DNA from: Deltaproteobacteria bacterium ADurb.Bin026
GTDB lineage: Bacteria > Desulfobacterota > Syntrophorhabdia > Syntrophorhabdales > Syntrophorhabdaceae
Direction of reading: 5' to 3'
Assembly: GCA_002071245.1 (NCBI GenBank)
Contig: MWEV01000302.1
Span: 1 to 10,155 of the forward strand
Length of the DNA stretch: 10,155 nt
Shown: positions 1-5,723 of the stretch, piece after piece
How positions within the stretch are numbered: the stretch's first letter is position 1
Layout: each line of letters begins with the position of its first letter
Made by a program: the position numbers and the translations under genes
The notes under the pieces: model-generated
Seen by the model: only the letters and a program-made list of their open reading frames with translations
The model's database searches: none
What the model was told of the DNA's origin: nothing

Positions 1-600
1 CTTTACAAAGTGTATCTTATCTGATTCTCCATCAGCATCTATGTCAAAATCAATTGTTTTATCAGAGAGTCCCGTAAAGACACCTGAAAGATTTAAAATT
101 ATAGGATCTTTTCTTTGTATTTCCTTTTTTATTGAAATACCTGTTTCATAAAAGGAACGACCGAGACTCAAAGATAAATTAAAATCGTATGTTTTGCCGT
201 CAGCGGCAACAACATTCCCGGCAACCGCGATCTCTACATTTTCTTTTTCAAGTCTTTCTGTGAATTCAATGTTTGTAACCTCATATTCTTCCTGTGGGGT
301 ACGCTGTTGTTCAGGTTCTCCAGAATATCTTTTAAAATTGATATGTTTATTGATCTTCACACCAAACATAAGCTCAATAAGAAAACAGGCAATCCTCTTC
401 TTTCCTGATAAAAGACCCATATCGTTATATTCTGAAGCAGTTTTCTGCGTCTTAGGGTTTTGACTAATTGTATTTAAAGATGAGATATCAACGGAATCAT
501 TTTTGAATACCGGTTTTGTTATCGTAATCCGCGTATCTTTCTGGCTTATTAATTGGTTGTATTTAGATGATAAGTTTATTGAACTATTTTCTATACGCAT
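1..600 (-). CDS. Conserved hypothetical protein with Asp-rich (calcium-loop-like) motif, C-terminus beyond window
   Basis: An uninterrupted reading frame of 200 codons runs from an ATG at 600 (minus) off the left edge, so only the N-terminal part is present. It starts MRIENSSINLSS, has a low-complexity polar stretch to about residue 60, then a more ordered region. Residues 184-196 carry the motif FDIDADGESDKI, resembling the Asp-rich repeats of a conserved hypothetical family that continue into EF-hand-like segments; those would lie outside the window. I know this family from memory only and it has no assigned function. There is no signal peptide or membrane segment. The ATG is the first after an in-frame TAA about 36 bases upstream; the ribosome binding site is poor (AAAAAGA directly before ATG). 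The complementary strand has short frames over the same stretch, but this frame is longer and has coherent protein-like composition. Existence of the gene is likely; function unknown. Confidence 0.75.
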   Translation of the reverse strand, partial: MRIENSSINLSSKYNQLISQKDTRITITKPVFKNDSVDISSLNTISQNPKTQKTASEYNDMGLLSGKKRIACFLIELMFGVKINKHINFKRYSGEPEQQRTPQEEYEVTNIEFTERLEKENVEIAVAGNVVAADGKTYDFNLSLSLGRSFYETGISIKKEIQRKDPIILNLSGVFTGLSDKTIDFDIDADGESDKIHFVK

Positions 601-610
601 TCTTTTTATA

Positions 611-637
611 TTATCGGCACAATTACTATATTACTTA
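611..637 (-). promoter_or_regulatory. Possible sigma-28 (FliA-type) promoter
   Basis: Reading minus, TAAG (637-634) is followed after 15 bases by GCCGATAA (618-611). The sigma-28 consensus is TAAA-N15-GCCGATAA, so 11 of 12 consensus bases match with exact spacing. Transcription would start only a few bases before the ATG at 600, giving an almost leaderless mRNA. The same bases also contain a sigma-70-like GATAAT, so the assignment is uncertain. Confidence 0.35.
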
Positions 638-743
638 AATCTAATTATTAATTTTGCAAAAATACAAAAAGGTTTGCAGCTTGCAAAAGTTTTCTTGTTC
701 CTTCACGGATGATTTCTTCAGGTATTGAAAAGCTACATTATGG

Positions 744-772
744 TTGACAACCCCAGAAGTAAATGATAATAT
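744..772 (+). promoter_or_regulatory. Sigma-70 promoter of the small cysteine protein gene
   Basis: A perfect -35 TTGACA (744-749) is followed by a 17-base spacer and -10 TAATAT (767-772). Transcription would begin near 779, leaving a leader of about 65 bases before the ATG at 844. The leader contains a short hairpin, TTGCT-GGCA-AGCAA, within 821-834. Confidence 0.8.
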
Positions 773-843
773 ACGGCAAATTAATGCTTATTGCAGATTA
801 ATTGCTGGCAAGCAAGATCAACCCAAATAAAAGGAGATAAAAC

Positions 844-1044
844 ATGTCGGAGAAATGCGAGCTACTGAATACATGTGGCTTCTTTATAAATTTCAGAGGG
901 AATACGGAAGTCGTCAAACAAGGTTGGATCAAAATGTTTTGTGAAAGTAAAGAGAAATCAGAGAAGTGTAAAAGAAAGGAAATTAGGAAGCAAACAGGTA
1001 AACCACCAGTCGATAATATGACTCCCACCGGAAAAATGTTGTAA
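844..1044 (+). CDS. Small four-cysteine conserved protein (66 aa)
   Basis: Product of 66 residues with cysteines at 5, 11, 33 and 42 and a lysine/arginine-rich second half. The order MSEKC..., CGFF, a C-x8-CKRKE segment and a Pro-containing tail (TGKPP..NMTPTGKML) matches a family of small hypothetical proteins I recall from delta-proteobacteria and relatives; their function is not known to me. Four spaced cysteines could bind a metal or Fe-S cluster, which is inference. The start is supported by AAGGAGA 6-7 bases before the ATG and by a near-consensus promoter at 744-772. The gene stands alone, with no co-directional neighbour. The opposite-strand frame covering the same bases (798-1124) is a shadow. 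Confidence 0.8.
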   Translation: MSEKCELLNTCGFFINFRGNTEVVKQGWIKMFCESKEKSEKCKRKEIRKQTGKPPVDNMTPTGKML

Positions 1045-1456
1045 CAACGGTATTCAGGTGTAGCGTTAATTTCTGAAATGTAGACCAACAAGACACCACC
1101 TGACGTGATTGCGCTGCGATTCATAACAGCGGGAGAGTTTTGGCGTTAGACTGAATCTAATCTGCGGCTGCTAAATAAAGGATGTAAGCATTATCCTTTA
1201 TGCTTTTGTCATTGTTTTGGCTGAAATTTTGAATCAGAAATTATCGCCCCGCTGTTTTGCCCATCGCCGCGCACACAGAGAAAAAGCAAAAAAGGGAAGT
1301 ACGGCAGTTATTCAACTTCTTCGTTCTTTATGGTGTATTGCAGCTATTTCATATTCACAAATCTCCAAAATCCCCCAGGAAACTCAACGCCCTGCCTTCT
1401 CCCATAAATAGCTCATATTATAGAAAATTCTATATGTTATTTTTGCTGTCCCGAAT
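1045..1456. other. Intergenic stretch of 412 bases with several small hairpins, no gene seen
   Basis: The two plus-strand frames here (1217-1411 and 1257-1505) overlap in different phases, lack ribosome binding sites and look random, so I call no gene. Inverted repeats after the small cysteine gene are TCAGGTG/CACCTGA (1054-1060/1097-1103), CGCTG/CAGCG (about 1113-1130), TTAGA/TCTAA (1146-1150/1156-1160) and a 9-bp stem at 1175-1201. A further AT-rich inverted repeat, around TATAGAA-AA-TTCTATA, lies at about 1414-1436, downstream of the convergent PTS-like gene. Confidence 0.5.
1175..1201 (+). terminator. Hairpin, possible transcription terminator
   Basis: Perfect 9-bp inverted repeat ATAAAGGAT / ATCCTTTAT with a 9-base loop, followed on the plus strand by GCTTTTG. 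The stem is AT-rich and the T tract short, so it would be a weak intrinsic terminator. It lies about 130 bases after the small cysteine gene and could end that transcript or belong to a structured 3' region. Confidence 0.35.
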
Positions 1457-2236
1457 TTATAGCATTTTTATAGCAAGGCATTCATACATTACAAGGCCAC
1501 CCTGATAGTTAACGGCGCTCCTCCTGAGAATCCTCCATCCCTCCACATGACATACGCCATCTGTCTCAATCTTTTCAATAAAACCATTAGCAGATTCGAG
1601 TTGTTCCATAAGAATAGGATTTTGAGTTAAGACAATGCGACTTATCTTTGGTCCTGTTATAATGGTCACAGGTTCTATTATAAGGTTGGAAAGATCCTGA
1701 ATAAGAGGGGTCTCTATGGATGGTTTTGTTTTAAGCCTAATCATCCTTGCCCTTGCATCAGGGCCTGTTTTGCTTTTGGTGACCTCGATGAGGTCAAGAA
1801 GGTAGCGCCTGACGTCATCTAAATCCTGAACGTCTGGGAGTTTTTCAAGTTCAGGATACGTCTGCAGCGCCCTTGCAAGGATTGATATTTCTTTGAGGTA
1901 ATGATTTCTCTGGTTATCAGGGACCAGGTACATAACAATAAGGGTAACGGTTTTCCCGTCTGGTGCTCCATACTCTATCCCTGATGGACTCCAACCTACC
2001 ACACACATGAGGTCTTCATCATAAGGGACCTTTGCATGGGGGCAGGCCCAACCCTTCCCGATTGCTGTATTGACAATATGCTCCCTGTTCATTATAAGTC
2101 CTACCACATCTGTTTCTGGTGGTATCTCCGGAAATGCCTCGATAATATGGGCAAGGAACTGGAGTGCATGAGTTTTATCATTTTCAGGCAACTCAAAGAG
2201 TCTGCCTTCTTGAAGGGCATCAAGTAAAGTATCCAT
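1457..2236 (-). CDS. PtsN-like PTS EIIA-domain protein with extra C-terminal domain
   Basis: Product of 259 residues. Residues 1-155 resemble the fructose/nitrogen-type phosphotransferase IIA fold (PtsN/EIIA-Ntr and fructose EIIA). The phosphorylatable histidine is visible in GWACPHAK (His67), followed by GIEYGAPDGK and the typical LVPDNQRNHYLKEISILAR segment. Known members accept phosphate from NPr or HPr on this histidine and signal by protein contact. Residues 156-259 form an extension I do not recognise, beyond a PtsN of usual length (about 150-165 aa). The gene starts 2 bases after the stop of the Mg2+ ATPase gene; a full GGAGGTGA lies inside the last codons of that gene, implying co-transcription and translational coupling. 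A role in regulating Mg2+ uptake is inferred from this position only. No PTS permease (EIIB/EIIC) is in the window. Confidence 0.85.
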   Translation of the reverse strand: MDTLLDALQEGRLFELPENDKTHALQFLAHIIEAFPEIPPETDVVGLIMNREHIVNTAIGKGWACPHAKVPYDEDLMCVVGWSPSGIEYGAPDGKTVTLIVMYLVPDNQRNHYLKEISILARALQTYPELEKLPDVQDLDDVRRYLLDLIEVTKSKTGPDARARMIRLKTKPSIETPLIQDLSNLIIEPVTIITGPKISRIVLTQNPILMEQLESANGFIEKIETDGVCHVEGWRILRRSAVNYQGGLVMYECLAIKML

Positions 2237-2238
2237 AT

Positions 2239-4899
2239 TTAATCACCTCCATAACGCTTAAAAAACCAGTTTTTTATAAAAGTTGCCAAGGTTACATAAA
2301 AAGCAAGAAAAAAGACTATCCAAACCCAAAATGTTCCCGGCAAGGGCACTAAATTAAGATAGCCTGCCAGGGGCGAATAGGGTAACCACACGCCTATTGC
2401 CATGACAATTAAAGTGGTCATGACCAAATGCATCGATGGTCTGCTCTCAATAAAAGATATCTTCCTCGTCCTTATTATATGGACAATCAGGGTCTGGGTA
2501 AGAAGAGACTCGACAAACCACCCAGTTTGAAAAAGCCTTTCGAGATATTCTTTTTCAAGAATAGACGTGCTGCTGTAGAGAAAGGCGCTGCATTTAAAGA
2601 AAAACCACATAAGTGCAAAGGTAGCATAGTCAAAAATAGAGCTTATAGGTCCCATAAAAACCATAAACCGCTTAATATTGCCAATATTCCATTTCAATGG
2701 ACGAGCCAAAAGATCATCATCCACATTGTCCATAGGAATACCTGTCTGGGAAAAATCATAAAGAAGATTATTGGTTAGTATCTGCACGGGTTGCATGGGC
2801 AGGAATGGCAAAATATAGCTTGCGCCTATTACACTAAACATATTGCCAAAATTTGAACTGCTACCCATACGTATGTATTTGATTATGTTGGCGAATATCC
2901 TTCTGCCTTCCATAATACCCTCTTCAAGAACAAGAAGACTCTTTTCAAGCAGCACTATGTCGGCAGATTCCTTTGCCACATCCACTGCAGAATCAACAGA
3001 TATACCTACATCAGCAGCCTTCATGGCAGGGGCATCATTTATACCATCACCCATAAAGCCCACTACATGCCCATTTTTCCTTAAATCCTCTACAATCTGT
3101 TCCTTCTGGAATGGCGTAAGTTTTACAAAGACATTGTTTGTCTCAATAGTTTTTAAAAAATCTTCAGGGGAAAGTCCAGAAAGCTCTGCTCCTGTTACAA
3201 GCCTTTCAATCTTTATGCCTACATCACGACATACCTTTTCTGTTACAAGACCATTGTCACCCGTTAGAACCTTCACATCTACCCCTGTTTTTTTCAAAAG
3301 CCCTATTGCCTCTGTGACAGAAACCTTTGGAGGGTCAAAAAAAGCTATATAGCCAAGCAAGATCAGATCTCTTTCGTCATCCACAGTAAAGACCGTCTTT
3401 GTCCTTGGAAATTCACGATATGCTATACCAAGAACCCTGAACCCATCTCGGTTGAGCTTTTCCACCCCTTCAAAGAGGTCAATTTTGATCATGTCTATGA
3501 GGGGATAGACCTCTTCTCCTATCTGGTAACCACTACAGCAAGCATATATTTCTTCCACAGCACCCTTACATATAAGGACATGGTCTTCTTCATAATCAAC
3601 CACCACCGACATCCTTCTTCTGTGAAAGTCAAAAGGCAACTCATCTACAATACGGCAGTTTTGCTCTGCATCAAGGTCTTCGGCAAATTCAATCACAGCC
3701 CTATCGATAAGGTTTCTAAGTCCAGTCTGAAAATAACTATTTAGATAGGCATAGTGAAGGACATCCTCGCTTGTATGACCTAAAATATCTACATGTCTTT
3801 TAAGAACCACCCTGTCCTGTGTAAGTGTCCCGGTCTTGTCTGTGCAAAGAGTATCAATAGCACCAAAATTTTGAATAGAAGACAATCTTTTTACTATGAC
3901 CTTTTTCTTGGCCATATTCAGGGCTCCTTTTGCAAGATTTACCGTTACAATCATAGGAAGCATCTCGGGGGTAAGTCCTACAGCAATAGATAAACCAAAT
4001 AGAAGCGCTTCAATCCAATTACCTTTAGTCATGCCAACTATGAAGAAAACCCCACAGACCATAACAACCATGAAGCGAATCATAAGCCATGTAAAAGAAC
4101 GAACGCCTTGGTCAAAGCTGGTCTCTGACCGTTTATCAATAAGCCTTTCTGATATAGCACCGAATAATGTGTTTTGACCTGTATTGATTACTACGCCTCT
4201 TGCTACTCCACTTGTAACAGATGTACCTAAAAAGCACGCATTTATAAGTTCTAAAGCAGATTGGGTTTTTAAATTACCATTACTTGAAGATTTCTCTACA
4301 GGAAGAGATTCGCCTGTAAGGACAGATTCGCTTACATAGAAGTCTTTAGCCCAGATAATCCTTATATCTGCGGGTATTACAGAACCAGCCTGGAGCATTA
4401 CAATATCACCAGGAACTATCTCAGAAATCTTTATCTCTATCTCTTTATCGTCTCTTATAACAAAGGCCCTTGACTGAACCCTTTTGCCCAGCGCCTCTAC
4501 TGCCCGATTTGATCGTCTATCAAAAACATAAGACAACCCAACACTTAAAAGGATCATTGCCACAACTATTATTGTTGATTTTATTTCACCAATAACGGCG
4601 GACACAATGGCAATAACAAGTAGTTGGATAACGAGCGGGCCTTTCATGCGGTTGGCTATATCAGCCCAAAAACCAAGTTTTTTTAGATGGGAAAGCTCAT
4701 TGGGTCCTATTTCATCAAGTCGGCTTTCTGCTTCTTTTGAATTTAAGCCTTGAATGTTTGTTTGCAATTCTTCTAAGGCATCTTGGATACCGATCGAGCA
4801 AAGGTTGATTAGCCGCTCCTCGTTTTCTTTCAGGTTTCTGTGTGCTGATAACGGGATATTTTTTATATTGGTGAATTTATTTAAAAGTTTTTTAGTCAC
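2239..4899 (-). CDS. mgtA: Magnesium-translocating P-type ATPase (P3B type, MgtA/MgtB family)
   Basis: Product of 886 residues, the normal length for MgtA/MgtB, which import Mg2+ across the inner membrane at the cost of ATP. Visible in order: N-terminal cytoplasmic region (1-85); first membrane pair (about 90-125); actuator motif TGES (195-198); M3-M4 with GLTPEMLP (308-315); phosphorylation site DKTGTLT with Asp354; nucleotide-binding domain; TGDNG (546-550); hinge motif GDGINDAP (617-624); and a C-terminal membrane domain with SSSNFGNMFS (680-689) and LLYDFSQTGIPMDNVD (712-727), characteristic of Mg2+ ATPases rather than Ca2+ or K+ pumps. All catalytic residues are intact. The start is GTG at 4899, with GGAAGG 7 bases upstream; the nearest upstream ATG (4914) is in frame but followed by a stop after three codons. 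It follows a long leader with a small reading frame and is followed directly by the PtsN-like gene. Mg2+-dependent control through the leader is likely but inferred. Confidence 0.96.
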   Translation of the reverse strand: MTKKLLNKFTNIKNIPLSAHRNLKENEERLINLCSIGIQDALEELQTNIQGLNSKEAESRLDEIGPNELSHLKKLGFWADIANRMKGPLVIQLLVIAIVSAVIGEIKSTIIVVAMILLSVGLSYVFDRRSNRAVEALGKRVQSRAFVIRDDKEIEIKISEIVPGDIVMLQAGSVIPADIRIIWAKDFYVSESVLTGESLPVEKSSSNGNLKTQSALELINACFLGTSVTSGVARGVVINTGQNTLFGAISERLIDKRSETSFDQGVRSFTWLMIRFMVVMVCGVFFIVGMTKGNWIEALLFGLSIAVGLTPEMLPMIVTVNLAKGALNMAKKKVIVKRLSSIQNFGAIDTLCTDKTGTLTQDRVVLKRHVDILGHTSEDVLHYAYLNSYFQTGLRNLIDRAVIEFAEDLDAEQNCRIVDELPFDFHRRRMSVVVDYEEDHVLICKGAVEEIYACCSGYQIGEEVYPLIDMIKIDLFEGVEKLNRDGFRVLGIAYREFPRTKTVFTVDDERDLILLGYIAFFDPPKVSVTEAIGLLKKTGVDVKVLTGDNGLVTEKVCRDVGIKIERLVTGAELSGLSPEDFLKTIETNNVFVKLTPFQKEQIVEDLRKNGHVVGFMGDGINDAPAMKAADVGISVDSAVDVAKESADIVLLEKSLLVLEEGIMEGRRIFANIIKYIRMGSSSNFGNMFSVIGASYILPFLPMQPVQILTNNLLYDFSQTGIPMDNVDDDLLARPLKWNIGNIKRFMVFMGPISSIFDYATFALMWFFFKCSAFLYSSTSILEKEYLERLFQTGWFVESLLTQTLIVHIIRTRKISFIESRPSMHLVMTTLIVMAIGVWLPYSPLAGYLNLVPLPGTFWVWIVFFLAFYVTLATFIKNWFFKRYGGD
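2243..2250 (-). promoter_or_regulatory. Ribosome binding site of the PtsN-like gene, inside the end of mgtA
   Basis: GGAGGTGA on the minus strand overlaps the final Gly-Gly-Asp codons of the ATPase gene and lies 6 bases before the ATG at 2236. It is an almost perfect anti-16S match and fixes the start. Confidence 0.85.
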
Positions 4900-4900
4900 T

Positions 4901-4912
4901 GTTCAACCTTCC
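4901..4912 (-). promoter_or_regulatory. mgtA ribosome binding region, possible target of leader pairing
   Basis: Minus-strand GGAAGGTTGAAC precedes the GTG start at 4899. GGAAGG (4912-4907) is the Shine-Dalgarno, 7 bases from the start codon. AGGTTGAAC is almost a copy of AGGTGAAC in the second arm of the hairpin at 4983-5033, so the first arm of that hairpin (GTTCACCT) could pair here with 8 base pairs and one bulged base. Confidence 0.6.
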
Positions 4913-4982
4913 ATATTCTTTCTTTGAAGGTAAACAAGACAGGAAAATATAAAAAGGTTAAATTTATTGACTTATTCCTGTA

Positions 4983-5033
4983 GTTCACCTCTTTGCTGGC
5001 CTCAATAAGGATCAAAAACGGCCAGAGGTGAAC
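4983..5033 (-). promoter_or_regulatory. Leader hairpin upstream of mgtA, candidate translational switch
   Basis: In the mgtA transcript, arm 1 is GTTCACCTCTGGCC (5033-5020). Arm 2 holds GGCC (5001-4998), a 5-base bulge and AGAGGTGAAC (4992-4983), giving 14 base pairs around an 18-base loop. No T run follows, so it is not an ordinary terminator. It lies between the stop of the small leader frame (5046-5048) and the mgtA start (4899). Arm 1 can alternatively pair with the mgtA ribosome binding site. I see no match to the M-box core as I remember it. Confidence 0.6.
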
Positions 5034-5045
5034 CGATAAAATAGA

Positions 5046-5174
5046 TCAAAGGGGTAAAATCGATTCAGTCGCTGGTCGCCTTTTGTCTCTTTGCGAACCA
5101 GAGTAATCATGTTCTTCCGAAGGGTGCTCTTGGCTTATATCTTTGCAACTACAACTGCCATCAGAGTCGTCCAT
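5046..5174 (-). CDS. Small leader reading frame upstream of mgtA (42 aa, acidic N-terminus)
   Basis: A 42-codon frame begins at ATG 5174 with AGGAGGAA centred about 8-10 bases upstream, one of the best ribosome binding sites in the window. It ends with TGA at 5046-5048. The peptide begins MDDSDGSCSCKD and continues with acidic residues to about position 23 (8 Asp/Glu in the first 23). The middle is basic (QRDKRRP) and it ends in ILPL. There is no membrane segment. It sits between a strong promoter (5285-5313) and mgtA, in the same direction, with a hairpin starting 12 bases after its stop. In E. coli and Salmonella, mgtA is preceded by the leader peptide MgtL, whose acidic/proline-rich N-terminus destabilises the ribosome at low Mg2+ (intrinsic ribosome destabilization). 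This frame could be an independent counterpart. I know no homologue; it could also be a free-standing small protein, for instance using its CSC motif. Confidence 0.6.
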   Translation of the reverse strand: MDDSDGSCSCKDISQEHPSEEHDYSGSQRDKRRPATESILPL

Positions 5175-5284
5175 ATGATATTCCTCCTCTTCTTTACTTA
5201 ATGCTTGGATAGATCAGTTTCGGGGTTTTGTCCCTATCTTTACTTTATGTGTATGCCTTCTGTGTTGATACAATGTTTCTTTAA

Positions 5285-5313
5285 TTTATATAACTTAACA
5301 GCATGACAGTCAA
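5285..5313 (-). promoter_or_regulatory. Sigma-70 promoter of the leader-mgtA-PtsN-like operon
   Basis: On the minus strand, TTGACT (5313-5308) and TATAAA (5290-5285) are separated by exactly 17 bases. Transcription would start near 5278, so the mRNA has about 105 bases before the small leader frame and about 380 bases before mgtA. I see no clear PhoP-box repeat; the leader itself carries an imperfect direct repeat (5186-5203 and 5232-5249). Confidence 0.8.
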
Positions 5314-5420
5314 GACAAATGAAGATATGCTCGAAATATGAAAACTGTTCATACACCAAATCCAAATTTGCTCGAGCGCCTTTTTCGTTTTAACGGTTTA
5401 TTTTTTCGAATAAAACGGAA

Positions 5421-5630
5421 TTGATAACAACACAGCGTGTAATAAGGACGAACTAAAAAACATTAAAAAGAAAATTATCAGTTTCCAAAAACACGATGTA
5501 CAGGACTCAAGGAAGATAAGGAGTTTCTGCACTCAATCTGAAAAGGACAGCGGCAATGGTAGAATAGGACATCAAGAAACATCCTGAAAGGGCGCGAGGG
5601 GGCAAGAAACTCAAACTGTTGCCTCATTAG
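5421..5630 (+). pseudogene. Possible decayed coding remnant, family unknown
   Basis: No frame is open throughout, but three consecutive pieces in different frames join into one charged, helix-like peptide: NKDELKNIKKKIISFQKHD (from about 5441), then TGLKEDKEFLHSI (from about 5499), then LKRTAAMVE, an in-frame TAG, and DIKKHPERAR (to about 5610). This needs two frame changes and one stop, as expected of a degraded gene. The family is not recognised. The stretch is short and AT-rich, so chance is a serious alternative. Confidence 0.2.
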
Positions 5631-5684
5631 AAAGAATAAACAGATCGTGAAGATGCGAGAAGTTGGGGTTATATAAGGATCTTG

Positions 5685-5718
5685 AATTGGGTAACTATTA
5701 TTACCAATATTACCAATT
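5685..5718. repeat. Tandem and inverted repeat cluster 3' of the omptin-like gene
   Basis: ATTACCAAT occurs twice in tandem (5700-5708 and 5709-5717), and AATTGGGTAA (5685-5694) is an inverted copy with one extra G. The cluster lies 6 bases after the stop of the omptin-like gene and can fold into a weak hairpin. It could be a terminator-like 3' structure or a protein-binding site; no T run supports a true terminator. Confidence 0.4.
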
Positions 5719-5723
5719 ATAGG

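Larger units (their letters stand above)
5320..5723. other. Intergenic stretch of about 400 bases without an intact gene
   Basis: The stretch separates the mgtA promoter from the stop of the omptin-like gene. It contains a 28-codon plus-strand frame (5338-5424, MKTVHTPNPNLLERLFR...) with no convincing ribosome binding site, a possible decayed coding remnant (5421-5630) and a repeat cluster (5685-5718). I see no tRNA, insertion-sequence end or strong terminator. Confidence 0.5.

Noticed and set aside
194..712. Plus-strand frames at 194-463 and 503-712
   Set aside because: The first, and the start of the second, lie over the continuous 200-codon minus-strand frame 1-600, which has more convincing protein composition; the rest of the second is AT-rich intergenic sequence.
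798..1124. Minus-strand 108-codon frame over the small cysteine gene
   Set aside because: It covers the promoter and the whole 66-residue gene, which has its own promoter, ribosome binding site and recognisable composition; the antisense frame has no such support.
1217..1505. Two overlapping plus-strand frames of 64 and 82 codons
   Set aside because: Different phases of the same bases, no ribosome binding sites, composition not protein-like, and the second overlaps the end of the PtsN-like gene.
2843..3352. Plus-strand 169-codon frame, Ser/Thr/Pro-rich
   Set aside because: It lies wholly inside mgtA on the opposite strand, and its composition is that of an antisense shadow of the conserved ATPase codons.
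4983..5033. Reading the mgtA leader hairpin as a rho-independent terminator or an M-box riboswitch
   Set aside because: No T run follows the stem in either direction, and I find no match to the M-box core as I remember it.
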